Part shown: one piece after another, positions 49,236-57,483 of the stretch
Layout: each line of letters opens with the position of its first letter
Position numbering within the stretch: position 1 is the first letter of the stretch
Assembly (NCBI GenBank): GCA_963743785.1
Contig: CAVURD010000034.1
Span: 62,001 to 126,000, forward strand
DNA: 64,000 nt
Source: Bog-473 sp963743785
GTDB taxonomy: Bacteria; Actinomycetota; Acidimicrobiia; Acidimicrobiales; RAAP-2
Direction: 5' to 3'
The notes under the pieces: model-generated
What the model saw: only the letters and a program-made list of their open reading frames with translations
Told to the model about the DNA's origin: nothing
Database searches by the model: none
Position numbers and translations under genes: made by a program

Positions 49236-50704
49236 GCCAGGTTGCCGACGAAATGCTCAAGCTGGCGCAGCGTGCGGCATTCGACGACGTCGTCACAGTG
49301 GGCGGCGTACTCGGCGATGATGGAGTCGCCCGAGCCCCAGTAGTCGCGGGGCTCGGGGTTGAGCCAGTACACCCGCCGGGCCCGCCGTTGCAGATCCTCG
49401 AGCACCCACGCGCCCGAGGCGTGGTAGTTGTTGCGGGCGTCGCCCAGGAGCAGCACCGACGAGCGGGAGGTGACCTCGTCACCCCAGCGTCGGTGGAACT
49501 CGGTCAGGGCGTGCCCGTAGTCGGAGTGGCCGTCCACCCAGATCACGTCGGCTTCGGTGTTGATGCGGGCCACCGCCTCGGCCGGATCGACCACGCCTTC
49601 GAAGAACCGGGTCACCTCGTCAATGCCGTCGACGAAGACGAAGCTGCGCACCTTGGAGAATTGCGAGCTGATGGCGTAGACCAGGTGCAGGGTGAAGCGG
49701 GCGAACGACGCCACCGATCCCGAGATGTCGGCGATCACGAAGATCTCGGGCTTGGCCGGCCGGGGATGGCGGAAGCGGGGCTCGATGGGCACGCCCCCGG
49801 TGGACAGGGACCGTCGCATGGTGGCCCGGAAGTCGAGCGGCCCCTTGCGGCCGTGACGGCGTTTGCGGGCCAGGCGCACAGCCATCTTGCGCGACAACGG
49901 CTGGAGCACGCGGTGCAGCACCGCCAGCTCGTCCCGGGTGGCGTGCATCACGTCGATGTCCTCGGGCAGCGGCTTGCGCACGGAGCGGGCCAGCGCCTCG
50001 GCCCCGCGGTCTTCGACCAGCCGGCGACGGATCTCGGTCTCGACGGCCCGTCGGAACTTCTCGATGCGGGCCCGGTACTCGTCCGCCGCCAGGCGCTCCT
50101 CCAGATCGGTCAGCCCCTGTCCGCCGGCCGCTCCGGCCTGGGCCTGGCCGAGCAACTTGGCCAGGACGGCCTCGAGGTCGAGGTTCCGCAGCGTGCGGTA
50201 CAGGTAGTAGGTGCCCCCGACCGGGCGCCCGGGCTCCATGCCGGCGTAGCGGTCGACGGCGTTGCGGGCCACCACGTTCATGAGCGCGGCATCGGCCGAG
50301 AGCAGGGACTTGAACAGCATCTCGGCCAGTTCCTCGGGCGTCATGCCCTCGCCCCCGCCGCCACCCTGCCAACTCCGACCCTGCCCGCGTGACCCGCCGT
50401 CGCCGGTCCCGGCCGCCCCGTCCTGCTCGCCCTCGCCCTCGCCGTCCAGCTCGCTGTCGGGGTCGCCCGCGCCGGCTCCCGCACCCGGGGTGCGCACGGC
50501 GAAGAACACCTCGAAGGCCGTCTCGAAGGCCCGCCAATGCGACGACGACTTGACCAACGTGGCCGCGAGGGCGTACTTCAGCCCCTCGCGGTCCTCGAGC
50601 GGGATGTGCCGCACGGCCTCGGCCGCATCGAGGTGCTCGGTCAACGACACCGGCAAGCCGGCCCGGCGCAACTCGACCACGAAGCCAGAGAGAAGGTCCA
50701 ACAT
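49232..50704 (-). CDS. VWA-domain protein, CoxE-like
   Basis: 490 residues. Opens LLSGFVVELRRAGLPVSLTEHLDAAEAVRH, as in CoxE; a Gly/Glu-rich linker lies around 75-120; the von Willebrand A domain has the MIDAS motif in IADISGSVASFARF near residue 330 and ends with WLNPEPRDYWGSGDS. CoxE proteins work with a MoxR ATPase (CoxD) to insert metal or remodel a client enzyme. No client such as a CO dehydrogenase is encoded nearby. It lies 30 bp after the MoxR gene. Confidence 0.9.
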   Translation of the reverse strand: MLDLLSGFVVELRRAGLPVSLTEHLDAAEAVRHIPLEDREGLKYALAATLVKSSSHWRAFETAFEVFFAVRTPGAGAGAGDPDSELDGEGEGEQDGAAGTGDGGSRGQGRSWQGGGGGEGMTPEELAEMLFKSLLSADAALMNVVARNAVDRYAGMEPGRPVGGTYYLYRTLRNLDLEAVLAKLLGQAQAGAAGGQGLTDLEERLAADEYRARIEKFRRAVETEIRRRLVEDRGAEALARSVRKPLPEDIDVMHATRDELAVLHRVLQPLSRKMAVRLARKRRHGRKGPLDFRATMRRSLSTGGVPIEPRFRHPRPAKPEIFVIADISGSVASFARFTLHLVYAISSQFSKVRSFVFVDGIDEVTRFFEGVVDPAEAVARINTEADVIWVDGHSDYGHALTEFHRRWGDEVTSRSSVLLLGDARNNYHASGAWVLEDLQRRARRVYWLNPEPRDYWGSGDSIIAEYAAHCDDVVECRTLRQLEHFVGNLA

Positions 50705-50734
50705 GCGCCGGCGCCGTCCCGACCCCGCCGAGCC

Positions 50735-51667
50735 CTAGCCCGCCGCGGTGAGCAGTTCCTTGGCGGCCCGCTCAATGTCGCTCTGGTACTTCAACAGGAC
50801 ATGCAACGTGTCACGGGCGCCCGCCGCGTCGATCGTCTCTATCCCCAGGATCACCAGCGTCCTGGCCCAGTCGAGCGTCTCGGACACCGACGGCGGCTTG
50901 CGCAACTCGAGCGTGCGCAGCGAGCGCACGATGCGCGCCACCTGGTCGGCCAACTCCTCGGTGATGCCGGGAACCCGGGAGCGCACGATGTCGCGCTCCC
51001 GGTCCAGATCGGGATAGTCGACGTGCAGGTACAGGCAGCGTCGCTTGAGCGCCTCGGAGAGCTCGCGGGTGTTGTTCGAGGTCAGGAAGACCATGGGGAG
51101 GCGCGTGGCCTTCACCGTCCCCAGCTCGGGGATGGAGACTTGATACTCGCTCAGGATCTCAAGCAGTAGCGCCTCGGTCTCGAGCTCGACCCGGTCCACC
51201 TCGTCCACCAGCAGGACCACCGGGTCGGTCGAGCGGATGGCCTCGAGCAGGGGCCGCGCCAGCAGGAAGTCCTCGGAGAAGATGTCCTCTTCCAACTCCT
51301 TCCACGAGGGCCCCTCCCGCTCGCCCTCGCCGTGCTCGCCGGCCTGGATGCGCAGGAGCTGCTTGCGGTAATTCCACTCGTAGAGGGCCTTGGACTCATC
51401 GAGCCCCTCGTAGCACTGCAGGCGGATGAGCCTGGCCCCGGTGAGGTCGGCCACCGACTTGGCCAGCTGGGTCTTGCCCGTCCCGGCCGGGCCTTCGACC
51501 AGCACCGGCTTGGACAGGCGGTCCGCCAGGTAGACCACGCCGCTGATGGCCTCGTCGGCCAGGTAGCCGACCTGGGCCAGGCCGCCCCGTACCTCGTCGA
51601 GCGAGGCGAAGCGGGCCGGGCCGGCGTCGGGCAGACCCAAACCGGCCGAGGGGTGGTCGGGCGTCAT
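50735..51667 (-). CDS. MoxR-family AAA+ ATPase (CoxD-like)
   Basis: 310 residues. Walker A GPAGTGKT at 59-66, RLQCYEGLDESKALYEWNYRKQLL, Walker B VVLLVDEVDRVE, sensor 1 in FLTSNNTRELSEALKRRC and the C-terminal lid helix. MoxR ATPases act as chaperones together with VWA partners. ATG 51667 overlaps the proA stop (ATGA), so it is translated from the proline operon transcript. The start before FASLDEVRGGL is well placed. Confidence 0.94.
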   Translation of the reverse strand: MTPDHPSAGLGLPDAGPARFASLDEVRGGLAQVGYLADEAISGVVYLADRLSKPVLVEGPAGTGKTQLAKSVADLTGARLIRLQCYEGLDESKALYEWNYRKQLLRIQAGEHGEGEREGPSWKELEEDIFSEDFLLARPLLEAIRSTDPVVLLVDEVDRVELETEALLLEILSEYQVSIPELGTVKATRLPMVFLTSNNTRELSEALKRRCLYLHVDYPDLDRERDIVRSRVPGITEELADQVARIVRSLRTLELRKPPSVSETLDWARTLVILGIETIDAAGARDTLHVLLKYQSDIERAAKELLTAAG

Positions 51668-52917
51668 CGGCGCACCTGCCCATCGCCGCGGACGACCCAT
51701 TTGGTGCTCGTCAATTCCCGAACGCCCATCGGTCCGCGGGCGTGCAACTTCTGGGTCGAGATACCCACCTCGGCGCCGAGCCCGAGTTCGGTGCCGTCGA
51801 TGAACCGGGTCGACGCGTTCACCAACACCGCGGCGGCGTCGACCTCGGCCACGAACCGGTCGGCCGCCCGCAGGTCGCCGGTCACGATGGCCTCGGAATG
51901 GCCCGAGCTGAACCGGGCGATGTGGTCGATGGCGGCCCCCAGGTCGGCCACGACGCCCACCGCCACCGTCGGCCCCAAGAACTCGGTGGCGAAGTCGCTC
52001 TCGGTGGCCACGGCGGCAGACGGGACGAGAGCCCGCACCCGCTCGTCTCCTCGCACCTCGACCCCGGCCGCCTCCAGCGAGGCCGCCATGCCGGGCAGGA
52101 AGGCCTCGGCCACCGCGGCGTGCACCAGGATCGTCTCGGCCGCGTTGCACACCCCGAACCGGTGGGTCTTGGCGTTCGCCACCACATCGAGGGCCATGGC
52201 CAGGTCGGCCCCGGCGTCCACGTAGACGTGGCAATTGCCGGCGCCGTCGAGCACGTAGGGCACGGTGGCGTGCTCCAGCATCGAGGCGATCAGGTCCGGG
52301 CCGCCACGGGGGATGAGGCAGTCGATGAGTCCACGCAGTCGCATGAACTCCACCGCCGTCTCGTGCGACGGGTCCTCCACCAGGGCCACCGCGTGGTCCG
52401 GCAGGCCGGCCTTGACGGCGGCCCGTCGCAAGACCGCCACCACGGCCTGGTTGGAGGCCAGGGCGGAACCCGACCCGCGCAGGAAGACGGCATTGCCCGC
52501 CTTGAGGCACAACCCGGCGGCGTCGCTGGTGACGTTGGGCCGGTTCTCGTAGATGACGCCGACCACACCAAGCGGGACCCGCACCCGGGTCACCCGCAAC
52601 CCGTTCGGGCGCACCCAGCCCTCGACCACCTCACCGACGGGATCGGCCAGCCCGGCCACGCCGCGCAATCCGGCCGCCATCGACCGCACCCGTTCCTCGC
52701 TCAGGCGGAGGCGGTCCTGGGCGGCGGCCGGCATGCCTTTGGCCTCGGCCCGCTCCAGGTCGCCTCGATTGGCCTCGACCAGCTGATCCCACTCGTCATC
52801 GAGCAGGTCGGCGGCCACCAACAGCGCGTCGTTGCGGACCGCGACCGAGGAGCGGGCCACGGCCCGCGAAGCCTCCCGGACGTGGCGCGCCAGCTGTTCG
52901 AGGGCCGTGGAACGCAC
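51664..52917 (-). CDS. proA: Glutamate-5-semialdehyde dehydrogenase
   Basis: Second step of proline synthesis, NADPH-dependent. 417 residues. VPLGVVGVIYENRPNVTSDAAGLCLKAGNA, LRGSGSALASNQAV and the catalytic Cys in THRFGVCNAAETILVH are all there. GTG 52917 is 4 bp after the proB stop; the open frame further upstream is antisense-like sequence within proB. The stop overlaps the MoxR gene. Confidence 0.97.
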   Translation of the reverse strand: MRSTALEQLARHVREASRAVARSSVAVRNDALLVAADLLDDEWDQLVEANRGDLERAEAKGMPAAAQDRLRLSEERVRSMAAGLRGVAGLADPVGEVVEGWVRPNGLRVTRVRVPLGVVGVIYENRPNVTSDAAGLCLKAGNAVFLRGSGSALASNQAVVAVLRRAAVKAGLPDHAVALVEDPSHETAVEFMRLRGLIDCLIPRGGPDLIASMLEHATVPYVLDGAGNCHVYVDAGADLAMALDVVANAKTHRFGVCNAAETILVHAAVAEAFLPGMAASLEAAGVEVRGDERVRALVPSAAVATESDFATEFLGPTVAVGVVADLGAAIDHIARFSSGHSEAIVTGDLRAADRFVAEVDAAAVLVNASTRFIDGTELGLGAEVGISTQKLHARGPMGVRELTSTKWVVRGDGQVRR

Positions 52918-52921
52918 CGGG

Positions 52922-54034
52922 TCAGCGTACAAGCACCAGGTCGTCACGGTGCACGACCAGGTGCGACATGTCTTCGGGCAGCTGATCGGTACGGCGGCCG
53001 GCCCACTCCGATGACCGCTCCGCCGCCACGCGCACCAGGCCCTTGGCAAAGACCGTGCCGTCGGGCCCGGCGATCTCGACCGCGTCGTCGGGAACGAACG
53101 AGCCCGACACCGAGACCACGCCGGCCGGCAGCAGCGAGCGGCCGCCCTCGGCCAGGGCCCGCTCGGCCCCGGCATCGACCACCAGGCGGCCCGAGGCCCC
53201 CAGGGCGAAGGCGATCCACAATTTGCGGGCCGGCAGACGGCCCGGGCGGGGACGAAAGACGGTGCCCACGCCGGGCTCGCCCCCCACGGCGGCCAGGACC
53301 ACACCGGGCCGGCCGGCGTCGGCGATGACCGTCTCGACCCCCGACCAGGTCGCCATCTTCGCCGCGGCCAGCTTCGAGGCCATGCCCCCGCTGCCCATGG
53401 CGCTGCCCGGACCCCCGGCCATGACCTCGAGCTGGTGGTCGATCTCGACCACCTCTTCGATCAGCGACGCCTCGGCGAATTCACGGGGATCGGCCGTCAG
53501 GAGGCCGGGCGCGTCGGTCAACAGCAGGAGCAGATCGGCGTGGACCAGGTGGGCCACCAGTGCGGCCAGCCGGTCGTTGTCCCCGAAGCGGATCTCCTCG
53601 TCGGCCACGGCGTCGTTCTCGTTGACCACGGGCACCACACCGAGCGCGACGAGGTGACTCAAGGTGCCGCGGGCGTGGAGGTACTGGGTGCGATGGCCGA
53701 AATCGAGCGGGGCCAGGAGCACCTGCCCGGCCAGGATCCCGTGGGGATCGAGGCCGTCCTGCCAGGTCCGCATGAGCCGGTGCTGGCCGACGGCGGACAC
53801 GGCCTGGAGTACGGCCGGGTCGTTCGGCCGCTTCTCCCCCCGTCCGAGCGCGGTCCACCCCGCCGCGATGGCCCCCGAGGTGACCACCACCACGGTGTGC
53901 CCCTGCGACCGCACCGCCGCGATCTCGCCGGCCAGCCGGCCGATGGTCTCGGCCGTCACCGAGGACGACCCGAGCTTGAGCACGACGGTCTTTCCGCCGG
54001 GCAGCTGGCGGGCGCCGCTTGTGCCCTGGCTCAC
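52922..54034 (-). CDS. proB: Glutamate 5-kinase
   Basis: First step of proline synthesis. 370 residues: amino-acid-kinase domain (VVLKLGSSSVTAE, VVVVTSGAIAAGWTALG, VVNENDAVADEEIRFGDND) and a C-terminal PUA domain from about 280, as in E. coli. It is the proline-feedback-inhibited enzyme in other bacteria. GTG 54034 overlaps the obg stop (GTGA). obg-proB-proA is the normal actinobacterial order. Confidence 0.97.
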   Translation of the reverse strand: MSQGTSGARQLPGGKTVVLKLGSSSVTAETIGRLAGEIAAVRSQGHTVVVVTSGAIAAGWTALGRGEKRPNDPAVLQAVSAVGQHRLMRTWQDGLDPHGILAGQVLLAPLDFGHRTQYLHARGTLSHLVALGVVPVVNENDAVADEEIRFGDNDRLAALVAHLVHADLLLLLTDAPGLLTADPREFAEASLIEEVVEIDHQLEVMAGGPGSAMGSGGMASKLAAAKMATWSGVETVIADAGRPGVVLAAVGGEPGVGTVFRPRPGRLPARKLWIAFALGASGRLVVDAGAERALAEGGRSLLPAGVVSVSGSFVPDDAVEIAGPDGTVFAKGLVRVAAERSSEWAGRRTDQLPEDMSHLVVHRDDLVLVR

Positions 54035-55308
54035 TGCTCCCCCCAGGTAAAGGTCATGTTGCCCACCGTCACCTCGTCGCCGTCGCGCACGCCGGCCCGG
54101 GTCAGGGCGCGATCGACGCCGAGGCGCCGCAACCGCTTGACCGCCTCATCGAGCGCGCCGTCGTCGTTGAGGTCGGAGAAGGCCACCGCCCGCTCGGCCA
54201 CCCGACCCAGCACACGCCACACTCCGGGGGTGACCTTCTGCACCTGCACCCCCTCGGGCACCGGGCGGTGGATGACGATGGCGCCGGTGGCCTCGACCAC
54301 CGTCGCCGCGCGCACGTCCTGCACCATGGCAGCCAGACGCTGCACCAGGGACTGCACACCGGCACCGGTCGCGGACGACAGCAGCATCTGGCACGGGCCC
54401 CGCTCCCCGTCGACACCGCGTGCCGCGCCGGGGGCGCGCAGGTCATCCTTGCTCCCGACCACCACGCGGGGACGTTCCAACAGCTCGGGCTGGTAGTCGC
54501 CGAGCTCGCCCAGCAGGATGCGCAATTGCTCGTCGGGGTCGTGCTCGGCCATCGGGTCCAGGTCCAACAGCACCACCAGCACCCGCGCCCGCTCGATGTG
54601 GCGCAGGAAGCGGTGGCCCAGCCCCTTGCCCTCGGCCGCGCCCTCGACCAGTCCGGGTATGTCGGCCATCACGAATTCGGTGCCGTCCCGCACTCCCCCC
54701 ACCCTCACCACGCCGAGATGCGGCTCCAGCGTCGTGAACGGATAGTCGGCGATCTTCGGTTTGGCCGCCGAGACGGTGGCGATCAGGGTGGACTTGCCGG
54801 CGTTGGGGAAGCCGACCAACGCCACGTCGGCCATGAGCTTGAGTTCCATGTCGAGCCAGCGCTCCTGACCCTTCTCCCCCTGCTCGGCAAAGGCGGGTGC
54901 CCGGCGCCGGTTGGAGAGGAAGCGGGCATTGCCCCTGCCACCCTGTCCACCCTCGGCGATAAGAAAACGATCGCCGTCGGTGACCAGGTCGCACTGCACC
55001 GCCCCCCGGCTGTCCCGCACCACGGTGCCCACCGGGACCGGGACCGTGATGTCCTTGCCTCTCGCCCCGTGCTTCTTCTGGCCCTGTCCGTGTACGCCGT
55101 CGGTGGCTCGTCGGTGGGGATGGTCGCGGAACCCCAACAGGGATGACTGGTTGACCGAGGCCACCAGCCACACGTCGCCTCCGTGCCCGCCGTCACCGCC
55201 GTCGGGACCGCCCCGATCGACATGGGCCTCGCGTCGCCACGACACCGCGCCCGCGCCCCCGTCTCCGGCGCGCGCGTGCAGTTGAGCCTGGTCAACGAAT
55301 CCGGACAT
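54031..55308 (-). CDS. obg: GTPase Obg/CgtA
   Basis: Ribosome-assembly and stress GTPase. 425 residues: the Gly-rich Obg fold (1-155), G domain with GFPNAGKSTLI and DIPGLVEGA, and an OCT domain (about 350-425) typical of gram-positives. ATG 55308 follows a TAGGCT box (55323-55318) by nine bases with no ribosome site. It usually lies directly behind rplU-rpmA; here 5.3 kb of other genes separates them. Confidence 0.96.
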   Translation of the reverse strand: MSGFVDQAQLHARAGDGGAGAVSWRREAHVDRGGPDGGDGGHGGDVWLVASVNQSSLLGFRDHPHRRATDGVHGQGQKKHGARGKDITVPVPVGTVVRDSRGAVQCDLVTDGDRFLIAEGGQGGRGNARFLSNRRRAPAFAEQGEKGQERWLDMELKLMADVALVGFPNAGKSTLIATVSAAKPKIADYPFTTLEPHLGVVRVGGVRDGTEFVMADIPGLVEGAAEGKGLGHRFLRHIERARVLVVLLDLDPMAEHDPDEQLRILLGELGDYQPELLERPRVVVGSKDDLRAPGAARGVDGERGPCQMLLSSATGAGVQSLVQRLAAMVQDVRAATVVEATGAIVIHRPVPEGVQVQKVTPGVWRVLGRVAERAVAFSDLNDDGALDEAVKRLRRLGVDRALTRAGVRDGDEVTVGNMTFTWGEQ

Positions 55309-55355
55309 GGGCGTGCCAGCCTACGAGCCAACGCATCCCGGCGAGGACCGACCGG

Positions 55356-56665
55356 TTAGACGACGGCCAGTCGCCGAGCTCTCTGCCCCACCTCGAACCG
55401 GGCTCGCTTCCCGTCGATCTGCGTGCTGGCGCCCTCGGTCACCACGGCGACGCCCCCCACCCAGACGTCGGTCACCAGGTGCCCGGCGCCGGCCCAGACC
55501 AGGTGACCCAGCAGCTCCGCCTGGTTCACCGCCGGGGTGAAGCGGGCGTCGTCGGTGTTCAGCCGGATGATGTCGGCGGCCCGGCCCACCTCGAGTGACC
55601 CCACCGGCAGGCCCAACGCCTCGGCACCGCCCCGCGTGGCCAGACGGAGAGCCTCGGCCGAGCCCAACGCGCCGGGATCGGTGGCCGAGGCGCGGGCCAG
55701 GATGGCGGCCAGACGCATCTCATCCCACAGGTGGAGGTCGTCGTTGGAGGCCGGACCGTCGGTACCCAACCCCACCCGGAGCCCGTGGGCCAGCATGCGG
55801 GTCAGCTTGGCCACGCCGGCGCCCAACTTGCCGTTGGACCCCGGACAGTGCGCCACGGCCACGTCGTGCGCCGCTCAAGACGTCCATCTCCGCCTCGTCG
55901 AGCCAGACGCAGTGCGCCGCCAGGACCCGCCCGTCAAAGACGCCCAGTCGCTCCAGGTGGGCCGGCGCCCCGACGCCGTGGCGCTCCTCGACCACCCGGC
56001 CCTCGGCCTCCGTCTCGGCCAGATGGATCTGGATCAGCGGCGTCGCGCTGTTGCGCCGCCTCAGCCACCGCACGCAGACCCTCGGGCGGCAGGCTGTAGG
56101 CGGCATGGGGACCGAAACCCAGGTGCAGCCGGTCCGCCCGGCCGTCCATCTCGTCGAACAGGCGGCAGGCCTCGGCCAGTTGGAACTGCCACTCGCTTTC
56201 GGGGCCGTGACCGGGTACGTCGAAGATCCCCGGTGTCAGCAGGCAGCGGATCCCCGAGTCCACGGCGGCCTCCGCCACGATGCCGGGATGCCGGTACTGC
56301 TCGCAGGTGGTGGTCACGCCATTGCCCAGCAATTCGTCGGCCCCGAGCATCATCCCCCAGTAGACGTCGTCGTCGGTGAGCCGGGCCTCACGGGGCCACA
56401 CCGCCTCGTTGAGCCATCGCTCGAGGGGCAGGCCGTCCCCGGCGCTGCGCAGCAGGGTCATCGGCGAGTGGCCATGACAGTTGACCAGGCCGGGCATGAG
56501 GAGCCCGCCCACGTCGCGCACCGTGGTGCCGGGCGCAGCCGGCGTCGCCGCCGGGTCCCCGACCCAGGTGATCAGGCCGGCATCGAGTTCCACCGCTCCC
56601 GGCTGCCACACCGTGTCGTCGGCGTCGACGGTAAAGACCGCATCGGCCTGCAACCGCACCGTCAC
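55356..56665 (-). pseudogene. Amidohydrolase of the MTA/SAH deaminase family, two frameshifts
   Basis: Three consecutive frames together make one complete amidohydrolase. Frame 1 (from GTG 56665) has LLMPGLVNCHGHSPMTLLR with zinc His ligands and LGFGPHAAYSLPPEGLRA; frame 2 has LIQIHLAETEAEGRVVEERH; frame 3 has DVAVAHCPGSNGKLGAGVA, GLRVGLGTDGPASNDDLHLW and the C-terminal composite domain. The first switch is around 56041-56055, the second at 55875 where deleting one T (forward strand) restores DVLAAHDVAVAHCPG. Both are single extra bases. Family members deaminate methylthioadenosine, S-adenosylhomocysteine or related compounds. Broken gene or assembly error. Confidence 0.85.
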
Positions 56666-56739
56666 GGGGTCACCGGTTCACCGCCAGACCACCGCGCCCA
56701 CGCCGCCCACGCCGCCACTCGGTCCACCCTGTCGATCGG

Positions 56740-57483
56740 TCAGGCCGCGCTGACGAAGAGGCGATCGGACAAGGCGGCCGGCAGGTGCAACGAGCCCGGC
56801 TCGCCCTCCACCCGGACCTCCACCGTCCCCTCGCCGTCGCGGCCGTCGACCACCGCCCAGGCCCCGGGGATGAACCCCCCGTGGTCGAGCAGCGCCAGGG
56901 ACCCCATGTTGAGCTCCACCTCTTCGCTGATGCGCAGCAGGCGCACCCGCTCCCCCGCGCCCACCTCCCCCAGTGGACGCGTCGGTGTCGCCGGGGCCGT
57001 CGAATGCGAACCCGGGATCGGGTTCCCGTGCGGACAGGTGGCGGGGTCACCCAGTAACTCGACCAGCCGGGCCTCGACGTCGTCGGAGATCACGTGCTCC
57101 CAGCGACCGGCCTCCCGGTGCACCTTGTGCCACTCCAGCCCGATCACGTCGACCAGCAGCCGCTCGGCCAGTCGGTGCTTGCGCACCACCTTCTCGGCCA
57201 GGTCCCGCCCCCGCACGGTCAGGTCGAGGCGCCGTCCCTGCCGGGTGACGAACCCGTCGTCGGTGAGTCGCTCCAACATCTCGGAGACCGACGGAGCAGA
57301 GCGACCCAACCGCTCGGCGATGCGGGCCTGAATGACCGGCACCCCCTCCTCGGCCAGCGAGAGCATCGTCTCGAGGTACTCCTCCACCGGCGGGTGGTAC
57401 TCGGCCGGCGAGTGCACCGACTCCGACGCGGGCGACGACGACACAGCCGCAGCATCAGCTTCGACCTGAGATCCGGAATTCAC
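56740..57483 (-). CDS. DtxR/MntR-family metal-dependent repressor
   Basis: 247 residues. The winged helix is YLETMLSLAEEGVPVIQARIAERLGRSAPSVSEMLERL; the dimerisation/metal domain has HRLAERLLVDVIGLEW and ATCPHGNPIPG with Cys/His ligands; a C-terminal FeoA/SH3-like domain runs from about 165. Senses Fe or Mn in related proteins. The first 30 residues are Ser/Ala-rich. GTG 57483 overlaps the amine oxidase stop (GTGA), a tight coupling I would not expect between a metal repressor and a copper enzyme. No DtxR box was recognised nearby. Confidence 0.92.
   Translation of the reverse strand: MNSGSQVEADAAAVSSSPASESVHSPAEYHPPVEEYLETMLSLAEEGVPVIQARIAERLGRSAPSVSEMLERLTDDGFVTRQGRRLDLTVRGRDLAEKVVRKHRLAERLLVDVIGLEWHKVHREAGRWEHVISDDVEARLVELLGDPATCPHGNPIPGSHSTAPATPTRPLGEVGAGERVRLLRISEEVELNMGSLALLDHGGFIPGAWAVVDGRDGEGTVEVRVEGEPGSLHLPAALSDRLFVSAA

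Noticed and set aside
51664..53304. Extended N terminus for ProA
   Set aside because: The extra 129 residues run through proB in another frame; GTG 52917 is 4 bp after the proB stop and fits the family.
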